The notes under the pieces are model-generated. The model had not been told where the DNA came from and did no database searches. It saw only the letters and a program-made list of their open reading frames with translations. This document shows, piece after piece, positions 29,959 through 38,155 of a stretch of DNA of 64,000 nucleotides. This stretch comes from Actinomycetales bacterium (GTDB taxonomy: Bacteria; Actinomycetota; Actinomycetes; Actinomycetales; Dermatophilaceae): positions 1 through 64,000 of the forward strand of contig PDRO01000002.1 of the NCBI GenBank assembly GCA_002748155.1, written 5' to 3'. Position numbers and translations under genes: made by a program. How positions within the stretch are numbered: the first letter of the stretch is position 1; each line of letters begins with the position of its first letter.

Positions 29959-31593
29959 TCAGGGAAGCACGGGAGCGACATACGTGATATAGAGCCATGT
30001 GTAAAGAGGAGCGGGCGAACCGGTAATGACCGCAAGTCCAGTTGGCCGAACGAGCGGCCGGTCCGTGCGGGCGGCATACGTTGTGTCATAGTGAACGACC
30101 GTGTCGGAAGCAATCGGCAGCACCGCCCCGACCGGGCCCTCTCCAGGGCTGGACTGCACGGAGACGAGATCGCCTTGAGCAATCGGAGTGCGTGCGACGA
30201 CGCCGGACGCCAGGAAGGTGACCGAGAGGTCATCGGAGGCGAGGGGCGCGGGCAGGGACTTGGAAAGAACGATCCTGGCGGTGCCATCGTTCGCGACGTA
30301 GTAACCACCCGTGGCCGAGATGGGAACCTGCAACAAGACCAAAGCAGCCGCGGCAAAGGCAACGAGCAAAGACGTCACGGAAGCCAGCCGCCAGATCGGC
30401 GCACCACCGGATCTCCCAGCTTGAACCAAGCGCACCAGCCCGCGCCCGACGACGAACAGCGCTCCCCCTGTTGCACAAGCCATGGCGACTAAGCCGACTG
30501 GCCCGAAACTGCCCAGCACCGACAGCCAGTGCGCCGCTGCCGTACCCACGAGGAGCCAGGGAAAGAGCAGACACGCTAGGCCATACGGCACGGCCCAACT
30601 CAGCTGTGGAAGCTGGGACTGTCGACGGCCACCAAAGAAGACGGCCGCGGTTGCGGCCCGCGCGTCGGCCATTGCTCTATGGCGCAGATTGGGCACGTCG
30701 AGAGCGCTCATCAGCGCGATGTAGCCGTCGAACTTGACGAACGGAACAAGATTGATCACGGCCCCGACGTAGGTCGCCGTGGCTAGCACGAGCAGGGTCG
30801 CGCGAGCCTGCCCGGTAGTGCCCGAGGCCCCTATCGCAGCCAGGCCCCCGACGACAGCTTGAGTGGCGACGCCAGCGAGGGCTACCTGCACACGCTGCGC
30901 GGGACGAGGCAGCCGCCAACCGTCGGAGACGTCGCAGAAGAACGTCGGCGCAAGGTAGAAAAGCATGAAACCCATCCGCGACGGCCGGCCACCGTGATAC
31001 GTGAGCACAGCGCCGTGCCCGAACTCATGCAGCGCGGTTGTCAGCAGAACAGCGACGAGAACGACGAGGTATGCCGTCGCCGGCAGCGGTGCACCCAGAG
31101 CAGCCCAGACGTCCGGCCACTGAGTGCCCACGAGGATGAGTCCGACTACCGCAACAGCACTAAGCGCAAACCGGCCGCTCCGACTGAGCAATACCCGGAT
31201 GAGCGGGTGGCTCCACCGCAGGATACGGGCAGGATCGAGCACGGTGACTTGAACTGTCATCGGCAGCGCGAACCGCACCCGAGAAGGCTTCGCGGGGCGA
31301 GTCCCATCATCCAGCAGGCTTCTCGTGTGGAGCGCCGAGACAACGGCGCTCACGTGGTCGACTGTCCAAGGGCTGCCCAGCTCCGCAGCTAGCTCCCCGA
31401 CACTCCTCTTGCCATCGAGTCGGGTCGCTACCTCAGCGAACGCCGGGGACACCCGGAAGAAGTTCGTGACACCACACTGAACGATCCAGCCAGCACCCGG
31501 TCCACGAGGCGGGAGCAGCCGGGCTGAGCCAGCAAGCCGAGGGTGCTCCAGATCGACGGCGGCCGAACGCTTCGAGGTCTTCAAGCCCGCCAT
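29959..31593 (-). CDS. daptide-type M50 intramembrane metalloprotease (MpaP-like)
   Basis: HEFGHG (HExxH) within TM segments, multi-TM, PqqD-like N-terminal region; genomic context. Confidence 0.75.
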   Translation of the reverse strand: MAGLKTSKRSAAVDLEHPRLAGSARLLPPRGPGAGWIVQCGVTNFFRVSPAFAEVATRLDGKRSVGELAAELGSPWTVDHVSAVVSALHTRSLLDDGTRPAKPSRVRFALPMTVQVTVLDPARILRWSHPLIRVLLSRSGRFALSAVAVVGLILVGTQWPDVWAALGAPLPATAYLVVLVAVLLTTALHEFGHGAVLTYHGGRPSRMGFMLFYLAPTFFCDVSDGWRLPRPAQRVQVALAGVATQAVVGGLAAIGASGTTGQARATLLVLATATYVGAVINLVPFVKFDGYIALMSALDVPNLRHRAMADARAATAAVFFGGRRQSQLPQLSWAVPYGLACLLFPWLLVGTAAAHWLSVLGSFGPVGLVAMACATGGALFVVGRGLVRLVQAGRSGGAPIWRLASVTSLLVAFAAAALVLLQVPISATGGYYVANDGTARIVLSKSLPAPLASDDLSVTFLASGVVARTPIAQGDLVSVQSSPGEGPVGAVLPIASDTVVHYDTTYAARTDRPLVRPTGLAVITGSPAPLYTWLYITYVAPVLP

Positions 31594-31594
31594 C

Positions 31595-32362
31595 TCATGT
31601 CACGTCCCGGGTCATGAGCCGATAGCGGGCGACGATGGCCAGGACAGCGATCCATAGACCAGCCGTGATCGCTCCGGACGCCATCGACAACACCTGGCCG
31701 TGATCGCGGTACACGCCGCTCAGAGCAATGGTGAACAGATACTTGGCCTGCTCGGGAGCAAGCCGTTGCAGCCCGGGTTCGAGGAGGAGGGTCGTGACGA
31801 GTAGTACACCGATTGCACCGGCGGTATTGCGAACGATCATTCCGACGGCGAGGCCGAACAGAGCGGCGAGCGGACAAGTCAAGAACACTCCGAGCGCCGT
31901 CCAGGTGACCTCGCTCGTCCATTCGATGTCGACCTGCTGCCACCTGGCGAGACCGAAGGTCGAGCCCACCGCTCCGACGACCGCGAGGACCCCGAAACCG
32001 AGGCCGACGATCGTGGCTGCAGCCATCTTGACGGCGAAGAGACGCTGCCGGCTGCCAGCCGCGAGGACCGACCGAGCCAAGCCCCCGGAACCGGCGTCGC
32101 GGGTGTAGAGCAGGGCAGCAAAGATGCCAGCGAACAGGAACACCGTCATCCATGATCGGACGATCTCGCCGGCCAGGGTCTCGGGCGTGAGTGCCAGCCC
32201 ATTCGAAGGGCTCACGGTCAACGTAGTCCAGCCGTAAGCAGTCAAACCAGCCATCAAGACCGCGGCGCCGACGAGCACTTTGAGCGCTCGTCCGATGCCA
32301 GTCTTGCGTAGTTCGCAGGCAAGCGCGGCGCGTAATCCGGTGGTCTCAAGACGAGTAGGCAT
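31595..32362 (-). CDS. ABC transporter permease
   Basis: 255 aa 6-TM ABC-2-like; overlaps ATPase gene. Confidence 0.8.
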   Translation of the reverse strand: MPTRLETTGLRAALACELRKTGIGRALKVLVGAAVLMAGLTAYGWTTLTVSPSNGLALTPETLAGEIVRSWMTVFLFAGIFAALLYTRDAGSGGLARSVLAAGSRQRLFAVKMAAATIVGLGFGVLAVVGAVGSTFGLARWQQVDIEWTSEVTWTALGVFLTCPLAALFGLAVGMIVRNTAGAIGVLLVTTLLLEPGLQRLAPEQAKYLFTIALSGVYRDHGQVLSMASGAITAGLWIAVLAIVARYRLMTRDVT

Positions 32363-33083
32363 GGATGCTCACCTCTTGACGTGCAATGACTTCGAAAAAC
32401 CGGTCCTCAAGTGTCGCCTCGCCATCGACAAAGTCCTCAAGGGTTCCCACGAAGCGCACCGTTTTCTCAAGAACAACGACATCGTCGACGGTGCGTTCCA
32501 CCTCGGCGAGTTGATGGCTGGACAGCAGGACCGTACGGCCCTCGGCTGCCAAACGACGGACCAAGACCCGCAACCACCGCACCCCTTCTGGGTCCAAGCC
32601 GTTGGTAGGCTCATCGAGAACAAGGAGTTCGGGGTCGGTCAGCAGGGCGACCGCAAGGCCAAGTCGCTGACGCATACCCGTGGAGTAAGAGCGCACCCGC
32701 TCGTTGGCCGCGTCCGACAGTTCGACGATCTCGAGCACCTCATCCGCGCGATGGTCGGCCAAGCCCAGAGCAGCTGTCCACAGTCTCAGCTCGCTCCGGC
32801 CGGTGCTACCGGGGATCGCGGTCATGGTGTCCATGAGAACACCCACCCGGCTAGCGACCTGCGGAGCATCAGCATACGGAAGGCCCCAAAGCAATGCTGA
32901 TCCAGAATCGGCCTGGGTGAGGCCCAGCAGGGTCCGCATCAAGGTGGACTTGCCCGCGCCGTTTCGACCAAGCAGGCCGACTACTCGGCCAGAGGAAATA
33001 TCGAAAGAGACGTCCTTGATTGCCGGGCGGGCTCCGTAGCTCTTAGTCGTCTTGCGGAAGCTGACTACCGGACTCTTATCCAT
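32346..33083 (-). CDS. ABC transporter ATP-binding protein
   Basis: GLLGRNGAGKSTLMRTLLGL, YSTGMRQRLGLAVALLTDPELLVLDEPTNGLDPEG; likely start ATG 33083 rather than 33161. Confidence 0.9.
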   Translation of the reverse strand: MDKSPVVSFRKTTKSYGARPAIKDVSFDISSGRVVGLLGRNGAGKSTLMRTLLGLTQADSGSALLWGLPYADAPQVASRVGVLMDTMTAIPGSTGRSELRLWTAALGLADHRADEVLEIVELSDAANERVRSYSTGMRQRLGLAVALLTDPELLVLDEPTNGLDPEGVRWLRVLVRRLAAEGRTVLLSSHQLAEVERTVDDVVVLEKTVRFVGTLEDFVDGEATLEDRFFEVIARQEVSIHAYSS

Positions 33084-33255
33084 CGTGGACCCGCCTGAAT
33101 GCGATCGAGGTCGACAGACCCACGATGACGAGCGAGCTGCCAAGGGCGATAAGCACGCCACGCTGCGAGCTGACGCTGACTGCTGCGATGAGGACTACGA
33201 GGGCCGCTGCGATCAAGGCGCCGGTCAGCCCATACAGGATCCTCTTAGTGTTCAT
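33076..33255 (-). CDS. small two-TM membrane protein in RiPP operon
   Basis: MNTKRILYGLTGALIAAALVVLIAAVSVSSQRGVLIALGSSLVIVGLSTSIAFRRVHDG; GGAGG RBS upstream of ATG 33255. Confidence 0.65.
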   Translation of the reverse strand: MNTKRILYGLTGALIAAALVVLIAAVSVSSQRGVLIALGSSLVIVGLSTSIAFRRVHDG

Positions 33256-33290
33256 TGGGGCTTCCTCCGTTCCTGAGTTCACGGTAGAAT

Positions 33291-33326
33291 GGGGCCTGTA
33301 GCAGGTGAGGGCCTGCTACAGGCCCC
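33291..33326. terminator. perfect 15-bp hairpin between precursor genes and downstream genes (attenuator/terminator candidate)
   Basis: GGGGCCTGTAGCAGG (33291-33305), 6-nt loop, CCTGCTACAGGCCCC (33312-33326). Confidence 0.7.
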
Positions 33327-33346
33327 GGTCTTTTGGTGCAAGACGG

Positions 33347-33511
33347 TTAGGTAATAACCGAAACCGCGGAGTAGAGCATCGCGCTAGCGGTAGCTGTGCC
33401 GACGATGGTAAGGCCGACCGAGACGCCGGTCCAGAAGCCCGGGGCCTCCATAGCTTCGAGTTCTTGCATGTCCAGTTCTATAGGTTCGGCGATCGTGGTG
33501 TCATTCGTCAT
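33347..33511 (-). CDS. daptide-type RiPP precursor peptide 2 (not in supplied ORF track)
   Basis: MTNDTTIAEPIELDMQELEAMEAPGFWTGVSVGLTIVGTATASAMLYSAVSVIT*; AAGGAGG RBS; C-terminal Thr. Confidence 0.88.
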   Translation of the reverse strand: MTNDTTIAEPIELDMQELEAMEAPGFWTGVSVGLTIVGTATASAMLYSAVSVIT

Positions 33512-33558
33512 AGGTGTTCACCTCCTTCCATTAATTCCTGCGGCCGAATAAACGCAAC

Positions 33559-33726
33559 TCACGTCACGATAGCTGCGCTGACAGCCCAGCTGCCGTAGGC
33601 GACGGAAGCGCCGATGGTAATGCCTGCGCTAACCCCGATGACGCTGAACCAACCGGGCGCCTCCATCGTCTCCAGTTCCTGCATTTCGAGTTCCAGGGGA
33701 ACGTCTTCGAACCGAGTGGCTTCCAT
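33559..33726 (-). CDS. daptide-type RiPP precursor peptide 1 (not in supplied ORF track)
   Basis: MEATRFEDVPLELEMQELETMEAPGWFSVIGVSAGITIGASVAYGSWAVSAAIVT*; AAGGAGG RBS; C-terminal Thr; leader shared with precursor 2. Confidence 0.88.
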   Translation of the reverse strand: MEATRFEDVPLELEMQELETMEAPGWFSVIGVSAGITIGASVAYGSWAVSAAIVT

Positions 33727-33784
33727 TGCTTACACCTCCTTCGCGTTGAGTGATTTGCGGCCCCACCGGGCGGTAGGACTTCGG

Positions 33785-35002
33785 TCAAGCTCCGCTCACG
33801 GCCTCGAAAGCAGGTGAGCGGAGCAAGTCGAGCAGATCGGGCACACTCAGCCCGGCCAGCACCGGCAGGCCCGAGCCCCAAGCCCGGACCGACCTGGACG
33901 CCCATTTAGTGGCCTCCGAAGAAGTGGTGCTGACCCGATCATGGGCGCCCCAGCGCCGCGCTAAAGCGGCAATTCCCGCGGCAGGATCGACGGGTAGAGT
34001 GACGTGAATAGCCTCTCGAAGGACGTTCCACAATCGGACGATGCGTTCGGGGTTCCCGTATCGCCGGTCTCCGGCCAGAGCCGACCGCCAGACCCCCGGC
34101 CAGAGCGTGAGAGTGGCGACCATCTTGCGGGATCCAGTCACGAAGGCAAGCTCGTTTGCCAACGGCCATAGCACCGCCCCCCAACGGCTTTGCAGCCGGC
34201 GAAGGTGCTGGCTGTGACTCGCGGCACCCAGACGCAATAGTTCCTCCCGATGGCTCGCCAGAATGGCCGACCCGTCGGCGATCGAGCCCTGGGGGTCCAT
34301 GGGCTCGGGCCGCCGACCAGGCCGGCATATCTGCTCGCCCAGCGCGCCACATCCGCGGACAGCGGCCTCGACGAGTAGGTCAGACGTGCTGAACGGAGCC
34401 TCCTCGACGCTGCAGTATGGCCCGGCCAGACGAGCCAGGACTTCAAGCACGCCCTCAGCGACTTGGACAGGCAGCAACCCCTCACTCAGCCGGCCATCGA
34501 GCACGGCTGCTTGGGGCCGCAAGGCGGGTCCCAGGACAAGCCTGCGCCGATCAGCCTCATCGAGCACTGCCACCGCACTGCTTTCCGCGCCAGTGCCGAG
34601 GGTCGTCGGCACTGCGATGAGGGGCGTTGGACGGTCAGCGTCCACCGGCAGCATGACCAGTCCAGTCCGGGAGCGCAGCTCGACATGGGCGAGGACTCGT
34701 TCAGAAGCAGCTGCCACCGTGGCTAGCTTGACTCGATCCAACGTCGATCCCCCACCGACAGCCACCACCAGATCTGATCTGAGCACTTCCTCGCCAACGG
34801 CGGTGAGATCGATCAGCCCAACGGTGGCTGGCATCGCGGAGATAGTGCTCAGCACTCCCATCGTTCCCAACCACGAGTCGACGAGGGATGTCGCGGGGTG
34901 ACTGGTCAGGGCGGGGTCGACGACGACAGCCGCCCTCGCGTCACGGGTGTGTGCCCGCACTCGCAACACGGTGTGCGTCGCTGACTCCCACTGGTTGGTC
35001 AC
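33785..35002 (-). CDS. daptide-type iron-containing alcohol dehydrogenase-like protein (MpaB-like oxidative decarboxylase)
   Basis: VVAVGGGSTLDRVKLATVA, AVPTTLGTGAESSAVAVL Fe-ADH NAD-binding motifs; next to precursors and aminotransferase. Confidence 0.8.
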   Translation of the reverse strand: MTNQWESATHTVLRVRAHTRDARAAVVVDPALTSHPATSLVDSWLGTMGVLSTISAMPATVGLIDLTAVGEEVLRSDLVVAVGGGSTLDRVKLATVAAASERVLAHVELRSRTGLVMLPVDADRPTPLIAVPTTLGTGAESSAVAVLDEADRRRLVLGPALRPQAAVLDGRLSEGLLPVQVAEGVLEVLARLAGPYCSVEEAPFSTSDLLVEAAVRGCGALGEQICRPGRRPEPMDPQGSIADGSAILASHREELLRLGAASHSQHLRRLQSRWGAVLWPLANELAFVTGSRKMVATLTLWPGVWRSALAGDRRYGNPERIVRLWNVLREAIHVTLPVDPAAGIAALARRWGAHDRVSTTSSEATKWASRSVRAWGSGLPVLAGLSVPDLLDLLRSPAFEAVSGA

Positions 35003-36267
35003 GCGGCTGCCATCCGCTTCCCCCGGAACAGCTCGAGCCCGTCCGCGACTGCGGTGACCAGCTCGGTGACATCGGGCTCGGTATAGAGGAGCGCCGGAAC
35101 CAGTTGCAGCCCGTTCAGGCCAGGGTGGACGACGACGCCACGGGCACGCACGGCCGAGACGAGGTCCGCGACCAACGGCTGTGGCAAGGGAGAACCATCC
35201 GGCTCAGAGACTTGCAGCGTTCGGAAGAGGCCAACCCCGACGTGCGAGAGCGGAGTTGCCGAAGCGGACACGAGCGAGTCCAATTCGGCTTCCAAGCGAG
35301 TCGCCACACGCTGACCGCGGGCAAGTGCCTCGAGACGGCGGAACTCGGCTAGCGTGGCCAGTATCGCGGCGCAGGCGACCGCGGTGCCGGCCTGGGTCTC
35401 AGCATGGGCGAGCATGACACCTGAGCGGGCGAAGGGTGCAGCGACAGAGGCCGACACCACGACAGCGGCCGCCGCTTGGGTGCCGTTGGTGAGTCCTTTG
35501 GAGAGGACGACGATGTCTGGCCGGATGGGCCAGGTGTCCGTCGCGAGCATAGGCCCGGTACGTCCGAAGCCCGTGGCAACCTCATCGGCAACGAGAACGA
35601 ACCCAAGGTCATCACGCCAAGCCCCGATAGCTCGGATGTAGTCGGGCTCCATGGGGACGGTTCCCGTGCCGAGCACGGGTTCGACCACGATCGCGGCAAC
35701 CTGGTTTCCCTCGCGGCGCATGACGGCATCCAGTTCGGCGACCGAATTAACGGTGACGTGACGCACAAAGCGACCGTCCACGGCATACCAGCGCTGCCCC
35801 AGGTCTTCGCCGGTCAGAGCGAAGCTGCCGTAGGTGAGCCCGTGGTACGAGTTCTTCAGCCCGACGATCAGCGGCCGACCTCTATCGCCGCGAAGCTGGT
35901 GAAACACCCGGCAGAGTTTCATGACTAGGTCGTTGGCCGCCCCACCCGAAGTGGAGTAGATGACCCGTGCGGCGGAGCCAAGGCCAGCGATCGACACAAG
36001 CGCAGCGGCGGCCTCCCGGGCCAGCTCGTGCTCGTATCGAAACACCCCCAGATAGGAGGCTTCTCGCAGGGCCGTCGCACATGCGTCCGCGATAGCTGTA
36101 TTGCCGTATCCCAGGTTGGCGTTCCACAACCCACTGGTCCCGCACAAGACTGACGTGCCATCGGTGAACGTCACCCGCGTCCCCTCAGCGCGAGCCATGC
36201 ACAAGGCGTCGTCGCCCTGTCGGTCGTGAGGCAGGAGGGCCGGCCAAAGCGGTCCGGCGCCGCTCAT
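34999..36267 (-). CDS. daptide-type class III aminotransferase (MpaD-like)
   Basis: GLWNANLGYGN, VVEPVLGTGTVPMEPDYI, LVADEVATGFGRTG, SKGLTNGTQAAAAV; ATGA overlap with methyltransferase gene. Confidence 0.85.
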   Translation of the reverse strand: MSGAGPLWPALLPHDRQGDDALCMARAEGTRVTFTDGTSVLCGTSGLWNANLGYGNTAIADACATALREASYLGVFRYEHELAREAAAALVSIAGLGSAARVIYSTSGGAANDLVMKLCRVFHQLRGDRGRPLIVGLKNSYHGLTYGSFALTGEDLGQRWYAVDGRFVRHVTVNSVAELDAVMRREGNQVAAIVVEPVLGTGTVPMEPDYIRAIGAWRDDLGFVLVADEVATGFGRTGPMLATDTWPIRPDIVVLSKGLTNGTQAAAAVVVSASVAAPFARSGVMLAHAETQAGTAVACAAILATLAEFRRLEALARGQRVATRLEAELDSLVSASATPLSHVGVGLFRTLQVSEPDGSPLPQPLVADLVSAVRARGVVVHPGLNGLQLVPALLYTEPDVTELVTAVADGLELFRGKRMAAA

Positions 36268-37121
36268 GAGCCAACCTCCAAACGGTAGAGGCATTCACGG
36301 AAGGTCTCGGTTACCTCAGCGATGGGCGTGACGCGGGTGACCTGGAATCCGGCCTCTGCTGCTTCGGCCAGGACGATGTCTGGATCCACAACTCGCGGCC
36401 GGGATATACACACGGGCACGAAATCACCGTCGGGCTGCTGAGGAATGACGGTCACCGTCCGATACCCAGCGCCCGCCTCGTAGTGTTCGAAGAGGTCGAA
36501 TGGCGCACCGGTCGCGCCGCGGATGGCGTAGTGACGATCGTAGGCCCTTGATGTGTCATAGTGTCCGAGCGTCAAGAGGAACACACCATCCGGACAGAGA
36601 TGACGCATAGTCGCAGTCATCAGGAGTCGGCGGCCGACACCGTCGAGAACCGTTGCTGAAATCGAGCCGAGCACGACCGTATCGAAGCGGTCCCGGAGGT
36701 CGAAGTCGGTCATATCCGCTACGACGACGGTGCAGCGGCCTGCAGCCACACCTCTGGCCTCCGACCGTTCCTGAAGTAGGGCTAGTAACTCCTCGGAAAG
36801 GTCTAGAGCGGTAACGCTCAGGCCGAGGGCGAGCATCGGCAACGTAAGTCGGCCGGCTCCGGCAGCTAACTCGAGCACCCGTCCCCTGCGCCCGGATATG
36901 GCTCGCAGCAGCACAGGGATTTCACCGGGGTCGAACCGGGCCAATTGGTCGTAGTAGGTGAACCCAGTCCGGTCGTAGAGGTCGCACAGCACCACAGGGC
37001 GGCCCAGACGCTCCAGGTGCCCTGCCGCAGCACCCGGAGGTGGTGCTGGCGTGGATGAAGCCGGAGGCGCAGCCGTATGGGACCGTCGAACCAGGTCCCC
37101 CGGCGTCAGAGTCATGGTCAT
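36264..37121 (-). CDS. daptide-type SAM-dependent methyltransferase (MpaM-like)
   Basis: GRVLELAAGAGRLTLPMLALGLSVTALDLSEELL SAM-binding motif; operon context. Confidence 0.85.
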   Translation of the reverse strand: MTMTLTPGDLVRRSHTAAPPASSTPAPPPGAAAGHLERLGRPVVLCDLYDRTGFTYYDQLARFDPGEIPVLLRAISGRRGRVLELAAGAGRLTLPMLALGLSVTALDLSEELLALLQERSEARGVAAGRCTVVVADMTDFDLRDRFDTVVLGSISATVLDGVGRRLLMTATMRHLCPDGVFLLTLGHYDTSRAYDRHYAIRGATGAPFDLFEHYEAGAGYRTVTVIPQQPDGDFVPVCISRPRVVDPDIVLAEAAEAGFQVTRVTPIAEVTETFRECLYRLEVGS

Positions 37122-38155
37122 GCTGACGCCAGCTCCGGTAGTACGGGCATCCCTCGGCGGGCCAGCTCAGTGAGGACAGCGGCCGCCCGAGGTTCAACTG
37201 TGGCCGGTTGGATCGACCTCGCCAGCACGGCATCGACGACTCGCCCCGCCTCGATCGACATCCGTAACAACCTGGATGTCCGGATGTCGTACAGGATGGC
37301 CGCTTCCTCGTTCCACATAAGCAAGGGCGCGTCCGTCTTTTCGGTGGAGCGCGGCTCGTAGGACTCGGCGAGTGAGCCACCAAAGCCGCTCACTCGCAAG
37401 TTGATCAGCCCGTGATAGCAGGCTTGACGGAGTCCGTCGAGGGCCACGTGGTAGCGACCGATCCACGGGCGGGACGACAGCATCGCCACCCTGTCCTCTT
37501 CGCAGATCCGGTCACCGAGGGCGACGGCGCACGGTTGCCTGGATGCCTCGTTGCGACGTCGCCACTCGTAGCTGAGTTCCTCGAGAGATGAGGTCACCGA
37601 GCCCAAGGCGCTCCCAGACGAGGATGTGGAGCACGTACCGTCGGCACGCACGTGCAGGCGCCAGGCCGGGCCGTCGTGGTCCGAAGTGGCACCGAGGGCG
37701 CATTGATCGCCGAGCTGAATTACCGGGTTGGTGAGGTAGGCCGGAAAAACGCCTTCCGCCCGAGCCCGGTCTGCGTCCGCCATAAAGCACGCCAAGTCGT
37801 CGCCATCGTCGACGCGCACGAGCGTCGGGCCCAAGATCGACAGGTACTCACTGACTGCGTACTTCTGTACCTGAACGAAGAACGTTGTCCCGAGGCTTAG
37901 CTCGCCGGTGAGGCCCCAGCCATCGCCACCGTATGGGACGAGGGCTCCGGGCACCGGTGGTGCTTCGAGAACAGCGCTCTCCGGTACGAAGACCGTGGAC
38001 CCGGCTCCGACGAGGCCACCACCAGCGAGCACCGGCAAGTGTTTGGCATCTTCCAGAAGAGCCACCATGACGCCTTGAGCCGGCAACGAGAGCGGGGCAG
38101 AACCGGACAGTCGTCCGGTAGCCCAGAGGATAAGTGACTGCTTCGTCCGGCTCAT
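37118..38155 (-). CDS. daptide biosynthesis recognition/scaffold protein (MpaC-like)
   Basis: 345 aa without catalytic motif; conserved position between LLM oxidoreductase and methyltransferase genes; assignment mostly by context. Confidence 0.6.
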   Translation of the reverse strand: MSRTKQSLILWATGRLSGSAPLSLPAQGVMVALLEDAKHLPVLAGGGLVGAGSTVFVPESAVLEAPPVPGALVPYGGDGWGLTGELSLGTTFFVQVQKYAVSEYLSILGPTLVRVDDGDDLACFMADADRARAEGVFPAYLTNPVIQLGDQCALGATSDHDGPAWRLHVRADGTCSTSSSGSALGSVTSSLEELSYEWRRRNEASRQPCAVALGDRICEEDRVAMLSSRPWIGRYHVALDGLRQACYHGLINLRVSGFGGSLAESYEPRSTEKTDAPLLMWNEEAAILYDIRTSRLLRMSIEAGRVVDAVLARSIQPATVEPRAAAVLTELARRGMPVLPELASA

